64,000 nt of DNA. Source: Epiperipatus broadwayi. Its lineage: Eukaryota > Onychophora > Udeonychophora > Euonychophora > Peripatidae. The notes below the pieces were generated by a model that had not been told where the DNA came from, searched no databases, and saw only the letters and a program-made list of their open reading frames with translations. The DNA is taken from assembly GCA_028023455.1 (NCBI GenBank), contig JAQFVV010000324.1, positions 808,001 to 872,000 of the forward strand. Reading direction: 5' to 3'. This document shows, piece by piece, positions 23,301 through 35,689 of this stretch. The translations under genes and the position numbers were made by a program. Every line of letters starts with the position of its first letter. Position 1 is the first letter of the stretch.

Positions 23301-25640
23301 ATCAAATTAAGTCAAATTTATTATTGTCTGATATGTAATAATAATTTTATCATGTATTTTACATTGATGTGTGAGACAAAGAAAAAAAATTAGAAAAGCA
23401 AAGTATGAAACGGTTAATGATTGTTTCACATTTAATGATAATTTTTTTCACTTCACTTATTCTTTGTGCCATATTTATAATCTCAAATATTTTTTTTGTT
23501 TTTATGTTCTGGACAAATTAAATCTACAACAGTTAGGTTGCAGTCTTTTATATATTCCCCTTCAGAAAATCATTTCAAATTTTCTGTTTGTTTTTTAAAT
23601 AATGTAACATGTTTTCAAAGAATTTCTGACTTGTTTGTACTTTTTATAAAATATATCAGCCATTTGATGAAGCTCCTTTTCACAATTTATGTTTTAATAT
23701 ATCTTTCTTTTTCAATAATTTTGTTTTAATCAAAATGTTTTAATAAATAGTGCCTTTTAATATTGTGTTCTTTATTAATTGAAATACTTTCCAGAAGTAT
23801 TAGGCACATCAATTTACTATTTAATTTTTATAAAAAATATGTATTGATTTATTTCTTTTGAAGTGTCATAATTTTTATGCCAATTTTATTTATTTTATTC
23901 AGTGTAGACATGCTAATAGAAAAAATAACTGAAAATAATAATAATAAAATGAAGTAAAATTGTAGTTTTATTTTTACTACTAAATGTTCATCTATGAAAA
24001 TCACTACAAAAATAAACAAAATGCTCTCCCATCGATATCAAATCTGTAGTCAGATAGGCCATACATTATAGATAAATAACTGGAATATTACACTTCTGAT
24101 AGAATGAACTATAAAACTATTACAATAGTTGGAGGGAGAAAAAGTAGTTGAGAAAATAACAAATATTCTATTTTACTTAAATCTTAATTCAATATGTTTA
24201 AATAAAAGTTTTATACAGGGTCATTTTGCATACATTTTAAAAATGTCCACAGGCTCTATTGAGAGCTTTTAAGGGCCAGAATTTGCAATAAAGCTGGAGG
24301 TTCCCCACCCCTATCTTAAAGTGTAGTGATGACTCTTTACTTGCACTTGCAGATTGGACTATTTTCATCATCTAATTGAACTATTAAACGTTTTTAAAAG
24401 CTTCAAACATTATTTAAACTTTTCTAAATACATCCAACTGTTAATTATACTAACCTAAGTGTTATTAGTACTAACAACTGAATCTAGTTGGAAAAGTATA
24501 AATAAAATATGAATCTTACTAAAAAAAAGCAATTCAACTAGTTTATGGAAATTTACATATTTATTTGATAATGTATAGATTATTTTTAAAGTTTATTTTA
24601 CAGTTAGAGATATACTTTTTTTGTTTGTTTTTAAACTGAAATATTTAGAGAACAAAAAAATATTTATAGTCTATTTTAAAATAACAGAAACTTAAAAGTA
24701 TGATCTATCTTTTTTTTAGTTAAAATTTAATCAATAACTCATATATTGAGCATGGTATCTATCTAATTGATATGAATAAGCTAAAACAGCAACAAAAAAT
24801 ATTAAGTGCAGTTTTTGTATAAGTTTATTTATGACTTTATATATATAATACATTATAATTCTGTGCAGTGCTAAAGTGACAAACTTTAGAGATGAAGATT
24901 TCTATGAATTGAACTTACACCATTAGATTCTTGAGTATCAAATTTAAGGCAATGTTCTAATCAAGAACGTTGATGATTTCTACTATGAATTCCATTAACA
25001 ACAGATCTGGTTTTCAAATATCATATGACTTTCTAAGAAATTAATTGTTATTCACAGAGACAGTATAGTTAAAAGAATATTATCAAGAAAATATTTAAAG
25101 CCCTAGACAAAGAAAATAATGAAAACAATCAGTAAATAATGTGTTAAAACATAAAAACAAGGGAGAAATAATCATAAAATATAATCCAAAGTGAATGATA
25201 ATTACAGAATGAACATTATTATCATGAAATATTCAAGTCTTTTATATAACCATAATAAGTGTAGTATCTATTTTGACAATAAATGAAATTTCATTTTGTA
25301 AAGTAGTTATTTGTGTTAAAATGATTTATATAAATAAGCTTCTATTATAACAGATTTAATAGATAATAATTATAATTAATTACAAAAATGTGAAAGTAAG
25401 GATGAGATGGTAATTGAACGAGCTGGATATATTTTTGACAAACATTACATATTTTATGGGTCATCGCAATTTTATAATATATGTAGCAAGAAAATTGTGA
25501 TAGGTAAAATTTTATGGAAATTGAATAATAAGTATTTGTAGTGTTAAATATATATATATATATAATATGTAATGAATTTGGTTCACAGTGAAAATAACAT
25601 AAGTGAGAAGTAATGTAAAAAATTGTTTAAAAATGCATTG
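20376..25640. other. AT-rich intergenic DNA, mostly featureless
   Basis: No protein signal was recognised in this 5-kb stretch. The frames at 20537-20770 and 23371-23729 are short, hydrophobic translations of AT-rich DNA without domain features. One hAT-like end is listed separately at 24230-24316. A somewhat GC-richer patch at 22230-22320 and 22550-22760 may be an old unidentified repeat. Confidence 0.5.
24230..24316 (-). mobile_element. hAT (Charlie-like) terminal fragment
   Basis: On the minus strand from 24314 the sequence reads TAGGGGTGGGGAACCTCCAG, very close to the CAGGGGTGGGGAACCT end common to animal hAT transposons. It is followed by GGCCCTTAAAAGCTCTC and AGAGCCTGTGG. The partner end was not found, so this is either a solo end or a fragment. 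Confidence 0.5.
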
Positions 25641-25650
25641 ATTATTTTAT

Positions 25651-25809
25651 AGGGATTTGAACTCAGACTTTCACATGACCCTCAACTATCTACACTATCT
25701 CATATTGCTGATACATTTGATCAGACACATGTTGAAAAGATAAAGTGTGTCAGCAATATGAGATAGCATGGATAGTTGAGGGTCATGTGAAAGTCTGAGT
25801 TCAAACCCT
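25651..25809. repeat. Palindromic repeat with tRNA-like arms
   Basis: Near-perfect inverted arms at 25651-25714 and 25746-25809 (left begins AGGGATTTGAACTCAGAC; right ends GTCTGAGTTCAAACCCT) around a 31-bp loop. Reading outward, each arm has an A-box-like GATAG(T/C)...GATAG and an excellent B box, AGTTCAAATCC or AGTTCAAACCC, at tRNA-like spacing. The family also occurs at 20231 and 29666, with a fragment near 29145. It may be a SINE converted into a foldback element. Confidence 0.75.
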
Positions 25810-25814
25810 CTATA

Positions 25815-26860
25815 TATTACATATTGGAATGCAGGTATGAAAAAAGCAGTACTGTAGAAAAAAAATTAGTGATTATTTTAGTAAAGAGAAAAGTTGACCG
25901 TTAGAGAGAATTATATTGATTATAGTTTTTCATATCAACTTTCCTGATGATGTATCCAGTAAAAAAAAAAAAATCTCTTCAAATAATTCATTATAGAATG
26001 AAGGCCTTTTTAATATCATTCTGAAGAGAAAGAGTGAAGAAGAAAACAATACCAAACTAGTCAATTTCCAGGTGATAAAAGAATTTAGTGTTTTTTTTCT
26101 TGTTTACACTACCTAAAAAAAAACTAAATATTCCTTTGATTATGAATACTCATGGGTTGACTACCCATAAGAAGGCTTTTAATTTTGTGTTTAATCTGAA
26201 CACATGTCCAAGTTTCACTTAGATTTGAACCATGCATTGTGTGAGCATCACAATGAGTCACACTATTCATTGTTCTGTGAGATTTGTAAATATATAATCA
26301 ATATATTTTTATATATAATTTTAATCTTATTTTGTTATATTGCATGCTTACATTTAATATAAAAATAATAAAATTCTAAGCATAACATTTTTAAAGAAAA
26401 TAAATAAAATTTATATAATTATAATTTCCGTTCTTTCATGCAAGATAAACTTACTTTTATCCAGATTGTATAAAAGGATTTAAAACATTGACTTAATTTT
26501 ATATAAAACACTTTTCAATTCTGATAATAAGAAAATGTTCACTCTCTTTTTAATTCTTACATGTTATATGTTTTTTTTTTAAATGTTGTTTTGTGCTTAT
26601 ACTTTCTTGTGAATTTGAAATATGGAATCTAAATTGAGTAAAACATCAATAACATTAAATTGTTTTTAAAAGAATGTTCAGACTTTTAAGAATTAAAAAT
26701 ATAAGCTGATAGCATTTATTTATGTTATGAAATTAAGAAAGTTTTACTATTATGAAAAATATTGATCTGTCATCATATATTTTTTTTAATAGCTTTAGAA
26801 TTTTAGTGTAATTGATAACTATTGATAGTATATTTCACATATCTTTATTTATAATTCTAC
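25815..26860. other. AT-rich intergenic DNA, no gene seen
   Basis: Nothing coding or repetitive recognised apart from homopolymer runs. Confidence 0.5.
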
Positions 26861-26864
26861 TTAG

Positions 26865-28260
26865 TATATATAATAAATGAGAAGCATATTTTAGCAGTCT
26901 GTAATGTAAACTAGAATTTCATATCATTAATCATTACTTAATGCAACATAAACAAATTGATTATTAATAACTATATATATTTCAGTTACAATCTAGTCTC
27001 ATCAAGAGTTTTAAAAATCTGACTATATATACATCATGTTAGAATGGCATCCAGAACTTTATATATAACTAATTTATTTTTAAAATGTGAATATATTAAT
27101 ATATGGTTATAAATTTAAATCTAACTAGCTTCTTGTAGTATAATTTATGTATGTTGGAATATGTTAATCCATGATCTCAATTTTAAATTATATTTAAACC
27201 AATCACCAGTTTGGTACAGTATTATGCAAATCATGGACTATTTATAATATCATTTCAAAGTTTATTTGGTGTGGTAATTTTATAAATGCATATCAAATAG
27301 ATAATATTAATAAATACCCTGAGAATAGGTACAATAAATGAGACATATTTTGACATTCTCTAGTACAAATTAAAACTTTAATGGCATTGCTATTGCCTAA
27401 ATAAAAACAGTAGACTTGTTTCTTGTGCTCTTTGTATTTTAGTTATAACCTAGCCTTGTCTCTTATGTTAGAGAACTAAACCCTTGTTCACAATTTCAGA
27501 ATAGTATCCATAATTTTATATATAACTTAATAAAATATATTTTATGTTTAAAGTGTAAATATCTTTATACATTATTACAATTTTAAATTATATTTAAACA
27601 AATCATGTTATACCATGTGACATAGAAACAATTATAACTATTTCAAAAATGCATTTGCAAAATAGAGAAACTCTAAAATATATCATTTTATATTTATTTG
27701 TAGTACTTTTATTAATATTACATATTTAATTTTTATAATAATTTCCAATGCATGAAAGACTGCCTTACACAGTATGTATTTAATATCATGTGATCATTTA
27801 AACACTATTATAAATTAAGATCATTCGAAATGAAGGCTTTAGATTCATCTGAAATGAAACATGAAATTCCTTTAAAAAGTGCAAAAATGAGAAGTGATGC
27901 TATTTTATTAAATTCAGCAATAAAGAGATAGTGAAGATATCAAATTGTATAAAACTGAGTTCATGTATTAATATATTCATACTTTAAAAATAAAGTATAT
28001 CACATGAAGCCAGTTATATACAAACTTCTAGTCATATTTCGACATCGTTAATAAGTGTATTTAGATTTCTAGCATTCTTAACAAAAGTACAAAGATTCAG
28101 TCTATTTATTTTACATTTATTAGCAGCAATACCTTTTACAGTTTAATTGTGCATAAAGTACACTTATTTAATATTTCTCAGTGCTTTTATTAATATTATA
28201 TATGTATTTTTATAATGACACTTTTCTTACTACGTGATTATTTGTGAATATAAATAAAAT
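26865..28260. repeat. Old, diverged tandem repeat, unit about 480 bp
   Basis: Blocks around 26865-27130 recur around 27340-27620: AATAAATGAGA...CATATTTT, then TCAGTTACAATCTAGTCTC against TTAGTTATAACCTAGCCTTG, then GCATCCAGAACTTTATATAT against GTATCCATAATTTTATATAT. Possible third-copy blocks occur near 27700-27760 and 28170-28220 (CTTTTATTAATATTA). Divergence is high, so this is an old duplication or satellite remnant. Confidence 0.45.
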
Positions 28261-29140
28261 GTATATCATTGCTTCAATACACCAGTAAGAGGGAAAGATT
28301 TAAGAGTTAAAACGTCTCTGGATTAATTCCAATTTACATGAATGTATTTGTTGTTTCTTGCCTATCATTCTGATATTCAAATATTACTTGACTTCACAGT
28401 CAACTGACTATAAATTATTGTTTTTTTAATGATGAATTTTTAATTGAAAAAAATTTACTTTTTAAAATAATTTTATTAAGTTAATGTGTGTTTTTATTTT
28501 GCATTAATATATATGTTTTTTTAAGTTGGAATGTATTCTACATTATAGATCTTGTAGATTATTTTCAGCATAATCTAAAACTTATGATACTGATGTCATT
28601 ACTTTTCTGAAATAACATTCCTCAAGAAAAGGTTATTAAAATCTATTTTAAACTAAAAATTTATTTCCGATTTCAAACATTTTCAAGAATTATAAAATAT
28701 ATTAAAGATGATATGAAATTATTTCTTTATTTTGCAAATACATCATAATAATAGCAATAATGTCGTCAACTAGTTAGGAAGTTATATGATGTTCTATTAT
28801 TCAAGTGATAGATTGAATATAACAATTTCATTTCAACAATCAAACTGAAGTGTTAGTTATTTTACTTGAGAATTGATTAAGAAACATTTGGTTTTTGAGT
28901 TTGACATTTTCAACTAAACCCGAGCAGGTAGTGTATATATAATAAAAAAAAAGTTAATATCTAAAAATAAGTCAAAGTTCAATTTGCATTTTCAGTTAAA
29001 AAATAAAACTATTTACATGTAATGATTCATAAATATTTATTATAAACAAAACCTATTCAATAAATATAATAATTTTTTGTATTGATTTATTATTGATTTT
29101 TAAATACAAGTATATTGTCTATACTGAACTTAAAGTAATT
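28261..29140. other. AT-rich intergenic DNA, no gene seen
   Basis: No coding signal. A plus-strand B-box-like GAGTTCAAATCCC just beyond, at 29149-29161, probably marks a fragment of the tRNA-like hairpin family. Confidence 0.45.
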
Positions 29141-29665
29141 AGTAGAGCTGAGTTCAAATCCCTTCTAATTATTATTGATTTATACATAAATATATATTTA
29201 TATGTAGCTGTAAATACTATTCAAGGTGGTAATGTTTTTTTTAAAGTTAGCTATAGGCGTTTATTTATTTATATGTTAAAAGTGTAGAATTAAAAGTGTA
29301 GAATTAATTTCAGTGGGTTATTATATAGGTATTATTTATTTGCATATTGAAATTGTCGAGTCAATTTCAATGTTTTATTATATATTATTGTATGATACAT
29401 GTATATATGTATTTTTGAATGGAATATTAATTAAAGATATGTGTAAAACAACATTAAATAACTCATTGTGGGTAAAAAGCTTTATTAATATTCCTGTGCC
29501 AATTGAGAAACAGCGAATAGCTGAATAATAATGTTTAAAATTTTGCGATGGAATTTTATTTGTAATTAATTATATATTAAATTATTTTCATCAAAATTTT
29601 ACTTAAACTTTTTAATATTTTTGAAATATAAGCGTAATTCATATATTTGTAGTTTAAATGTAATA

Positions 29666-30020
29666 TAGAGGATTTGAACACATACTTTCATGCTCCCTTC
29701 AGTTATCCACTCTATCTCATACAACCGATACACATGATCACACACACGTGAAAAGGGTAGATGATCTCCAATATATATATATTCCGTAATGAACCAGTTG
29801 GTCCAGATCATCATTTCCCGTACATACATAATCAGCACTAATTATATATGGGTATGAGAGATGTTGGTCTGAACCAACTGATGCACTGGTTCAGCATAAA
29901 ATACATATATTGGAGATCATTTACATTTTTTTACATGCGCATGGTCATGTTGTGTATTAATTGTATGAGATAGAGTCAATAGCTGAAGGGAACTTGAAAA
30001 TCTGTGTTCAAATCCCCCTT
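29666..30020. repeat. Large palindrome with tRNA-like arms
   Basis: Arms at about 29666-29800 and 29885-30020 are inverted copies: GAGGATTTGAACACA...CTCTATCTCATAC...ATGATCTCCAATATAT on the left and its reverse complement on the right. The minus-strand reading of the left arm has ATAGAGTGGATAACT (A box) and GTGTTCAAATCC (B box) about 36 bases apart, good tRNA-like spacing. This copy has longer arms than the one at 25651, adding an inner segment with GAACCAGTTGGT. The short frames at 29313-29838 are not genes. Confidence 0.75.
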
Positions 30021-30329
30021 ATTAAACTTTTAAAATTTATTTTAATAGCATGAAAGTTACTTTATTACACAATGTTTTAAAGGTATTGGGGGGTATTGCT
30101 AGCCTGATCAGTGTAGTAATAGTATGGGAATTTAGCTAGGGAATTTTAATCTTTGTAGGTCTTATGTATTGGTTAGGCCAGAAATATCTGAAGAAGAGAA
30201 GACAGTAGGATCAAATACATGAATTTAAATGTTCCAGATTCATTTTCCAAATTAGTAATGCAGTGGTTAGTCAATCTATACTTTAAGAAGGTAGGAGAAT
30301 AATAGCATTCAAAATATTGTGTGATATGT

Positions 30330-30655
30330 AAACATCACATGATCATCATTTCTTACACTTGCTTATAACTGTTATTAATATTGAAAATATTATTGTTTTC
30401 AATTTAAGCCTCATAGTTTTGTAGTTTAAGTAGAGATAAAAGGTGTCTGTGGGAAGATTGCATTAGATCCTAAGATCTAGGTACAGTGCTCTCAGATCCA
30501 TGGCACCTCACTGACGAAGGCCACAAGCCAGAAACTAGTCTGGGGATATTGGATAAGTAGGCACTAGATGGTGATTTTATGCACAAGACTTCTGGCATCC
30601 ATTGATTACTCTGGCTTGCAGTGACTGGCAATACTATATGGAGAATTGTGCTGTT
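30330..30655 (+). mobile_element. Rearranged hammerhead repeat unit (solo copy)
   Basis: Related to the ~455-bp tandem unit at 54.3-55.5 kb. The first piece (about 30330-30378) is in minus orientation, matching the unit's beginning (CAGTTATA...CATGTGATGTT). From about 30385 the sequence is in plus orientation, from GAAAAC...TTTCAATTTAAG through the hammerhead core to the unit end TGTTTTAA near 30655. The internal hairpin seen in other copies is deleted. The inversion inside one unit echoes the head-to-head structure at 54.8 kb. Confidence 0.7.
30504..30547 (+). ncRNA. Hammerhead-ribozyme-like motif HH1 (core boxes intact)
   Basis: Order of parts: CCTCA (stem I 5' strand), CTGACGA (30511-30517), stem II GGC-CACAA-GCC (30519-30529) flanked by an A·A mismatch, GAAA (30531-30534), self-complementary ACTAGT (30534-30539), C17 at 30540, and TGGGG (30541-30545), which pairs with CCTCA by four Watson-Crick pairs and one G·U. 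All invariant core bases (C3, G5, A6, G8, A9, G12-A14, and U16.1 before a C) are present. Stem III could be made only by two molecules, as in dimeric hammerheads of newt satellites and Penelope-like elements. Activity is untested, and the 3-bp stem II is short. Confidence 0.65.
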
Positions 30656-30659
30656 TTAA

Positions 30660-31171
30660 TATACTAATGAGCAATTAAATGTATTTGAAGAAGTTGAAAT
30701 AAAATTCAAGTTTTTTTAAAGATACTTATCAATCAGTTATAAATGATAAAACTAGTCTAATATACAATTAGAAGCTGGGTTATAAGATTTTACACAGTTT
30801 TAAATTCTTTTTTTCTAAGAATATTTAGATCTATTTACTCATTGTTATTGATTGGTGCACACACTTGATTGTCAGCCAGTTATCTGAAAGAAAAATCCTA
30901 AGCCTAATTGAAATCTGAATTTCCATGTTTTATCTAGCTCTAATTTAAACATCATGTTATTAGCTTAGTCAGCAACATCTTTCATTTATATATATGCTCA
31001 ACTATATATATAAATATATATGTGTATGTATATAATTATGCAAAATATTTCTTTTAAGTAATTTGTTAATAAAGAAATGGTATTTGATTTAAAAATATAT
31101 ATCAGAATTTTCAAATGAAAAAAAGTCACTCTGTAGTTATATTACCCTGTAAAAAATGAGTGGTTTATAAT
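30660..31171. other. AT-rich intergenic DNA, no gene seen
   Basis: No coding similarity. The frame beginning at 31160 consists mainly of the TA tract. Confidence 0.5.
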
Positions 31172-31173
31172 AG

Positions 31174-31259
<86 letters not shown>
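31172..31259. repeat. (TA)n microsatellite
   Basis: About 88 bp of uninterrupted TA repeats. Two opposing Tyr-Ile repeat frames of 67-92 codons cross it and are artefacts. Confidence 0.95.
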
Positions 31260-31261
<2 letters not shown>

Positions 31262-31262
<1 letters not shown>

Positions 31263-32930
31263 TTTCAGAGGTAACCATTTGTAATTTTCTGCTTCTCAGC
31301 TGTGTGATTATTATAAAGTATTTGATGGAGCTACTGTCTCTTTCATCTTTTTTCACTCTCTTGCAGTTATTTATCATTGCCGTTTTGAGTGTTAAAGGCT
31401 TATTTGGTGGTAGATACTGGAACCAAAGTAAATATTAATTTATTAGTTTTAAAAAATCTGAAGATGTCAGTTTTTCACATGGAAAGTCTACAAATGAGTC
31501 AACAATATCACTGATTAGAAGATTCTTTGAGAGAGAAGTTGCAAGGCTACTTGTAAACTCCTTTTCTATCATAGTTAGCAAAGGACAAAAATCATGTATT
31601 TTCTATAGCTTACTTAAATATTTATGTTTATTTCTATAAAATTTTTGTATAGTTATTATTAAAAAAAGAAATATTTGCTTGATTGCATTTTTTTTTAATA
31701 TGTTTTCTTTTTAAAAATACAACTGAAAAAATTCATAGTAATAGTAAAAATAAAATTACAATCAATAATGCTCTGCTAAAACTATAGTACAAAACTTTTG
31801 TGATATTTTAATAGTAATAAATTCAATTTTAAATTTAAAACAGAATTTTATAGCTTTATGATAACAACATAATTTGTTCAGATTTTAGAAATGAAATTCA
31901 ATTTATTTTATTTTTCTTACCAGCATTGTGATAATTATCCAATAAGAAATATTGTTTTCATGATGTATTTAATTTTTTTATATATTTACAAAGTTTAAAT
32001 ATGATTTTTAAGAGTGTTTTTAATTTATAAACATATATTTCTAATAAGTCAAATACAATTTATTGATTCATAATATAGAATAAACTTTTAATGCTAAAAT
32101 AAAATGTTAAACTATAATTCAAAGCACTACTAGGGAATGATGCAATAAACATTGAAATGTGGAAGGGAAAAGAATGTTGTTTTAGACTTTTCTTCTATTA
32201 TTCTATCAATGATTAAATATTTTGAATGTAGTAGGGTAATTTAATAATTTATTGATTTTTTCTTTAATCTGCAAATAAAAATTTCTACATTAAAAATAAA
32301 ATATTTCAATTATATTTGTATGTTTCTTATTGTTTATTATTAATCAAATATTGGATTAAGTTTTATTAGACATTATCTAATATTACTCAGGTTAGAAAAA
32401 ATATGAATAGTAATCAAGGGGGATAGTTATTAGGTATAGAACAAACAGGTATATCTCATGTCACTGATCTTCTGCTTTCTTTATCATTGTGTACTACTGA
32501 GCTTTGGGTATAAAATATTTTTAGAGGAATGTGTAATATTCATTTGAGTTGTTAAATAAATTTGTATTTATTTTTAAAATGAAAAGTGAGAATAAGTAAT
32601 GAAAATATTATATCTTAAATATCAAGGAAAAAAGTAGCAATCTTTATGCTACATACATGATTTGAAGTTCAAAACTGAATTAAAGTTAAATTTTTTATAG
32701 AGCTGAAATTTTTTAAGCAAATTTAAAAAAAATTTCAAGTTAATGGTCTATAATCTATTGAGTTAATGTTTATTTAATGTTGTGTAAATGAGTAACTGAA
32801 ATATAAATGTCTCAGGTTAATCTAAGTTAATCAGATGAATGACAATGGTCTGACCATAAAACAAAAATATATTTGTAATATGGAATTCTCATATGTATTA
32901 AGATCATGGTTTATTTTTATTTTCATACTT
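31262..32930. other. AT-rich intergenic DNA, no gene seen
   Basis: No domain, repeat or RNA feature recognised. Confidence 0.5.
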
Positions 32931-32935
32931 ATTTA

Positions 32936-33199
32936 TGTAAATAAACATTTATTTTATATAGTGCTATGTTTATAATTGTAATACATTTAAAATCAGCCTG
33001 TCAAGCTATTGTGCATGGCTTTTTAAGAGTGTTAATAATAAATGAATACTTTCATTCCCAACTATATCTCATGTTGGGAATGAAAGTATTCATTTATTAT
33101 TAACACTCATAAAAAGTGCATGCACAATAGCTTGACAGGCTGATTTTAAATGTATTACAATTATAAACATAGCACTATATAAAATAAATGCTTATTTAC
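32936..33199. repeat. Near-perfect 264-bp palindrome
   Basis: Arms 32936-33062 and 33073-33199 (127 bp each) are almost exact reverse complements around a 10-bp centre. The centre flanks are CATTCCCAAC and GTTGGGAATG. Each arm carries AATCAGCCTGTCAAGC or its complement. The high arm identity implies recent formation or ongoing gene conversion. A third, direct copy lies at 33403-33494. Confidence 0.9.
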
Positions 33200-33402
33200 G
33201 TAAGTTTAAGTATCATTTGAGAGTGACGTGTAGTAAATTCTAGATAATTTCGTCAACGTCATTCATTCAGATATCGTAAGCAGTAATTTAAAGTGAGTGG
33301 TCTATTCTCACACTTTCATTTCCAATACTTAAGATTTGCCCATATATAAGCATTTGGGTTGGAAGGAATAAGTGGATTCATTTTATTCTTTCATAAATAC
33401 GA

Positions 33403-33494
33403 TATCTCGTGTTGGGAATGAAAGTATTCATTTATTATTAACACTCGTAAAAAGCGCATGCACAATAGCTTGACAGGCTGATTTTAAATGCATT
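33403..33494 (+). repeat. Solo copy of the palindrome-arm repeat
   Basis: Matches the right arm of the 32936-33199 palindrome from TATCTCGTGTTGGGAATG through GACAGGCTGATTTTAAATG. It has CG where the palindrome arms have CA or TG (for example ACTCGTAAAAAGCGCATG against ACTCATAAAAAGTGCATG). It is therefore closer to the ancestral state if CpG decay is acting. Confidence 0.85.
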
Positions 33495-33499
33495 ATACT

Positions 33500-35685
33500 T
33501 ACTTATAATAATTGAACACATGCATTTGTATTTATTTGCTCATAAAACAATTTTTAAATTTTATATTCATTTAGTGTTTATCTCATAATTTTGATGATAC
33601 TAAAGCATGCATTTGTGAACTATTTGTAATATCTCATTGCTGAATTTTTATTTTTTGCTGTTGTAACCGTTTGCAAATAATGAGATTTTATACTCGCATA
33701 TATATATATATTTCACTAACTCAAATCTTCTGTTCATTTCCTTAGTTTAATTAGTTTTTCTGCTTTTTAATTGGCTTAAATTACATTACAATTTAATTTT
33801 CTCAAATTGTAATTCCTTCATTAACAAATACTGTGAAATTGTTAAATGCAATAATTAAATTTGTAACTGTCTTTTGTAAATTCGAATAATCTCTTTTTTT
33901 AATATTTGAAAATGTCTTTTTTTTTTTATGTACTATAATTGTTAGCTGAATGATAAACTATTGTTCAAGCATTATAAAAAGTGGTGAAGAAAGTAAAAAA
34001 AAAATCATGGATTTTAGGTTTACTTATTAAAACAAAAATTTAGGCAGAATTATATATATAAAGTAACAAGAATGATTTCTTTTAGCCTTAATTCAATACG
34101 GATATTTTTGGGTTTTACTCGTGTCGTCTGAATTTGAATGGTTCACTATATGTGTTTAGATATCACAAGATCAAAGGATCCTGCAGTTTATTTTAGTATT
34201 ATGATTAGTCTCTTTTTTAAACTGGTGTACCAAATAACGCAGTGTTTATGGTGATTTTTTTTTATTAGTATATTAATGATAAAATATCAGAATGTATATA
34301 TGTACTGCACTTCAATATCAAAAAAAGAAAATTAAATAAAACTTTTTGCTGAATCAACTAAATTTACCTATCCAATAGAGCCTGTCATTTTGACACTTAA
34401 ATATCACGTGTTTTTAGTATAACTATATGCATATTTATATTATTTAATAGATCTATATAGTTTATAGAATAATAGACAACTAAAGCTTTCATAGGTTAGA
34501 GCTTCCCTTCTCTTCTGATGCTCCAAGATTTTATCACTGCCCAACTAATAGTTCAATTATTTTTTTTTTGAGATATCTGATTTAGGTTTTAGGAAACATT
34601 CTGTTAATAGCTTTATCATTTTACAATATTTTTACAAGTCCTTTTCTAACTTATTGTATACAAATTGATTTTAAAAAATTGTAACATTTATTCATTATTT
34701 GGTGCAGTTAACATTGCTTATACATAGAAATGAATTTAATGTAATTTTCCTAAAAATATATTTTTAAAAAAGATGTCCCTTTTACTAATTACTCTAAAAA
34801 GTTGTTCTTTCTATTAAAACTTTTTATAGTGGCATTGTATATTTTTATAATTATCAACAGTTTGGTACATTATTTTCAAGTAGTTCTTTGTAGAGATAAG
34901 TCTAAGATGTCATATCATTTTAAGCATTGATCAAACAAACTTTCTGTTTTATTTTATTCAGTCTACTCCAACACTATCTATTGTAATTTTGATTAATCAC
35001 TAGACACTAGATAATAGTCTCAAATCATATTCACAGTAATTTTAGAGTACAGTAATTGTCTTTCATCAGAGAGTTGCATTGGATTTTCCAATACATAACT
35101 TTAGAATAAATATAATAAATTACTGATTTTAATATTTTAAACAATGTAACATTTATCTTATGCATAAATGTTTGAATGTTTATTGGTTACTTTTGTAATT
35201 ATTGTTATTTACTGATCTGTAGAAAAGCCAAAATTTGTAAGTTATTTCAATAATTGACACTATTATTAAATAATAAGGCATTCATTACATATTGTGCTTT
35301 ATTTGCATATTGATTTTCACTATTATGTATACATATTTTAATGAAGCAGTGATTTTAGCATTATGATTCTGGAAGCAATGTGCCAAAAGCTAGCTTGGTC
35401 ATCTTGAGTCTTATTATATTATATTTATCTTTTCATTTTAACTTGAACAGTACAAGTTTTGTGTGCTATAATTTATCATAGTTTTCCATCTCAATTTTAA
35501 TATAAATTATTTTAAAGATTTCTTATTCAAGATTTTTTGCTAAGCATAATGAACTTCAAATATTTTAAAATGAATTTTCTTTTTCTAGAGATTTAGTTAT
35601 TCGTGGAATTAATTTTTTTACATTAATATTTTATTTATTAAGACTTGATAAGATATTATATTGATTTATGCATTATAATGTATCT
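33500..35685. other. AT-rich intergenic DNA, no gene seen
   Basis: No coding signal. A CAGTGATAAAATCTTGGAG stretch on the minus strand near 34525-34545 faintly resembles a SINE head but lacks a B box. Confidence 0.45.
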
Positions 35686-35689
35686 GTTA

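Noticed and set aside
23371-23729. Two overlapping 75-77-codon plus-strand frames
   Set aside because: They overlap each other in different frames with Phe/Leu/Ile-rich composition and no domain, as expected by chance.
31160-31438. Tyr-Ile repeat frames on both strands
   Set aside because: Product of the TA dinucleotide tract; same at 47087-47272 and 63473-63739.
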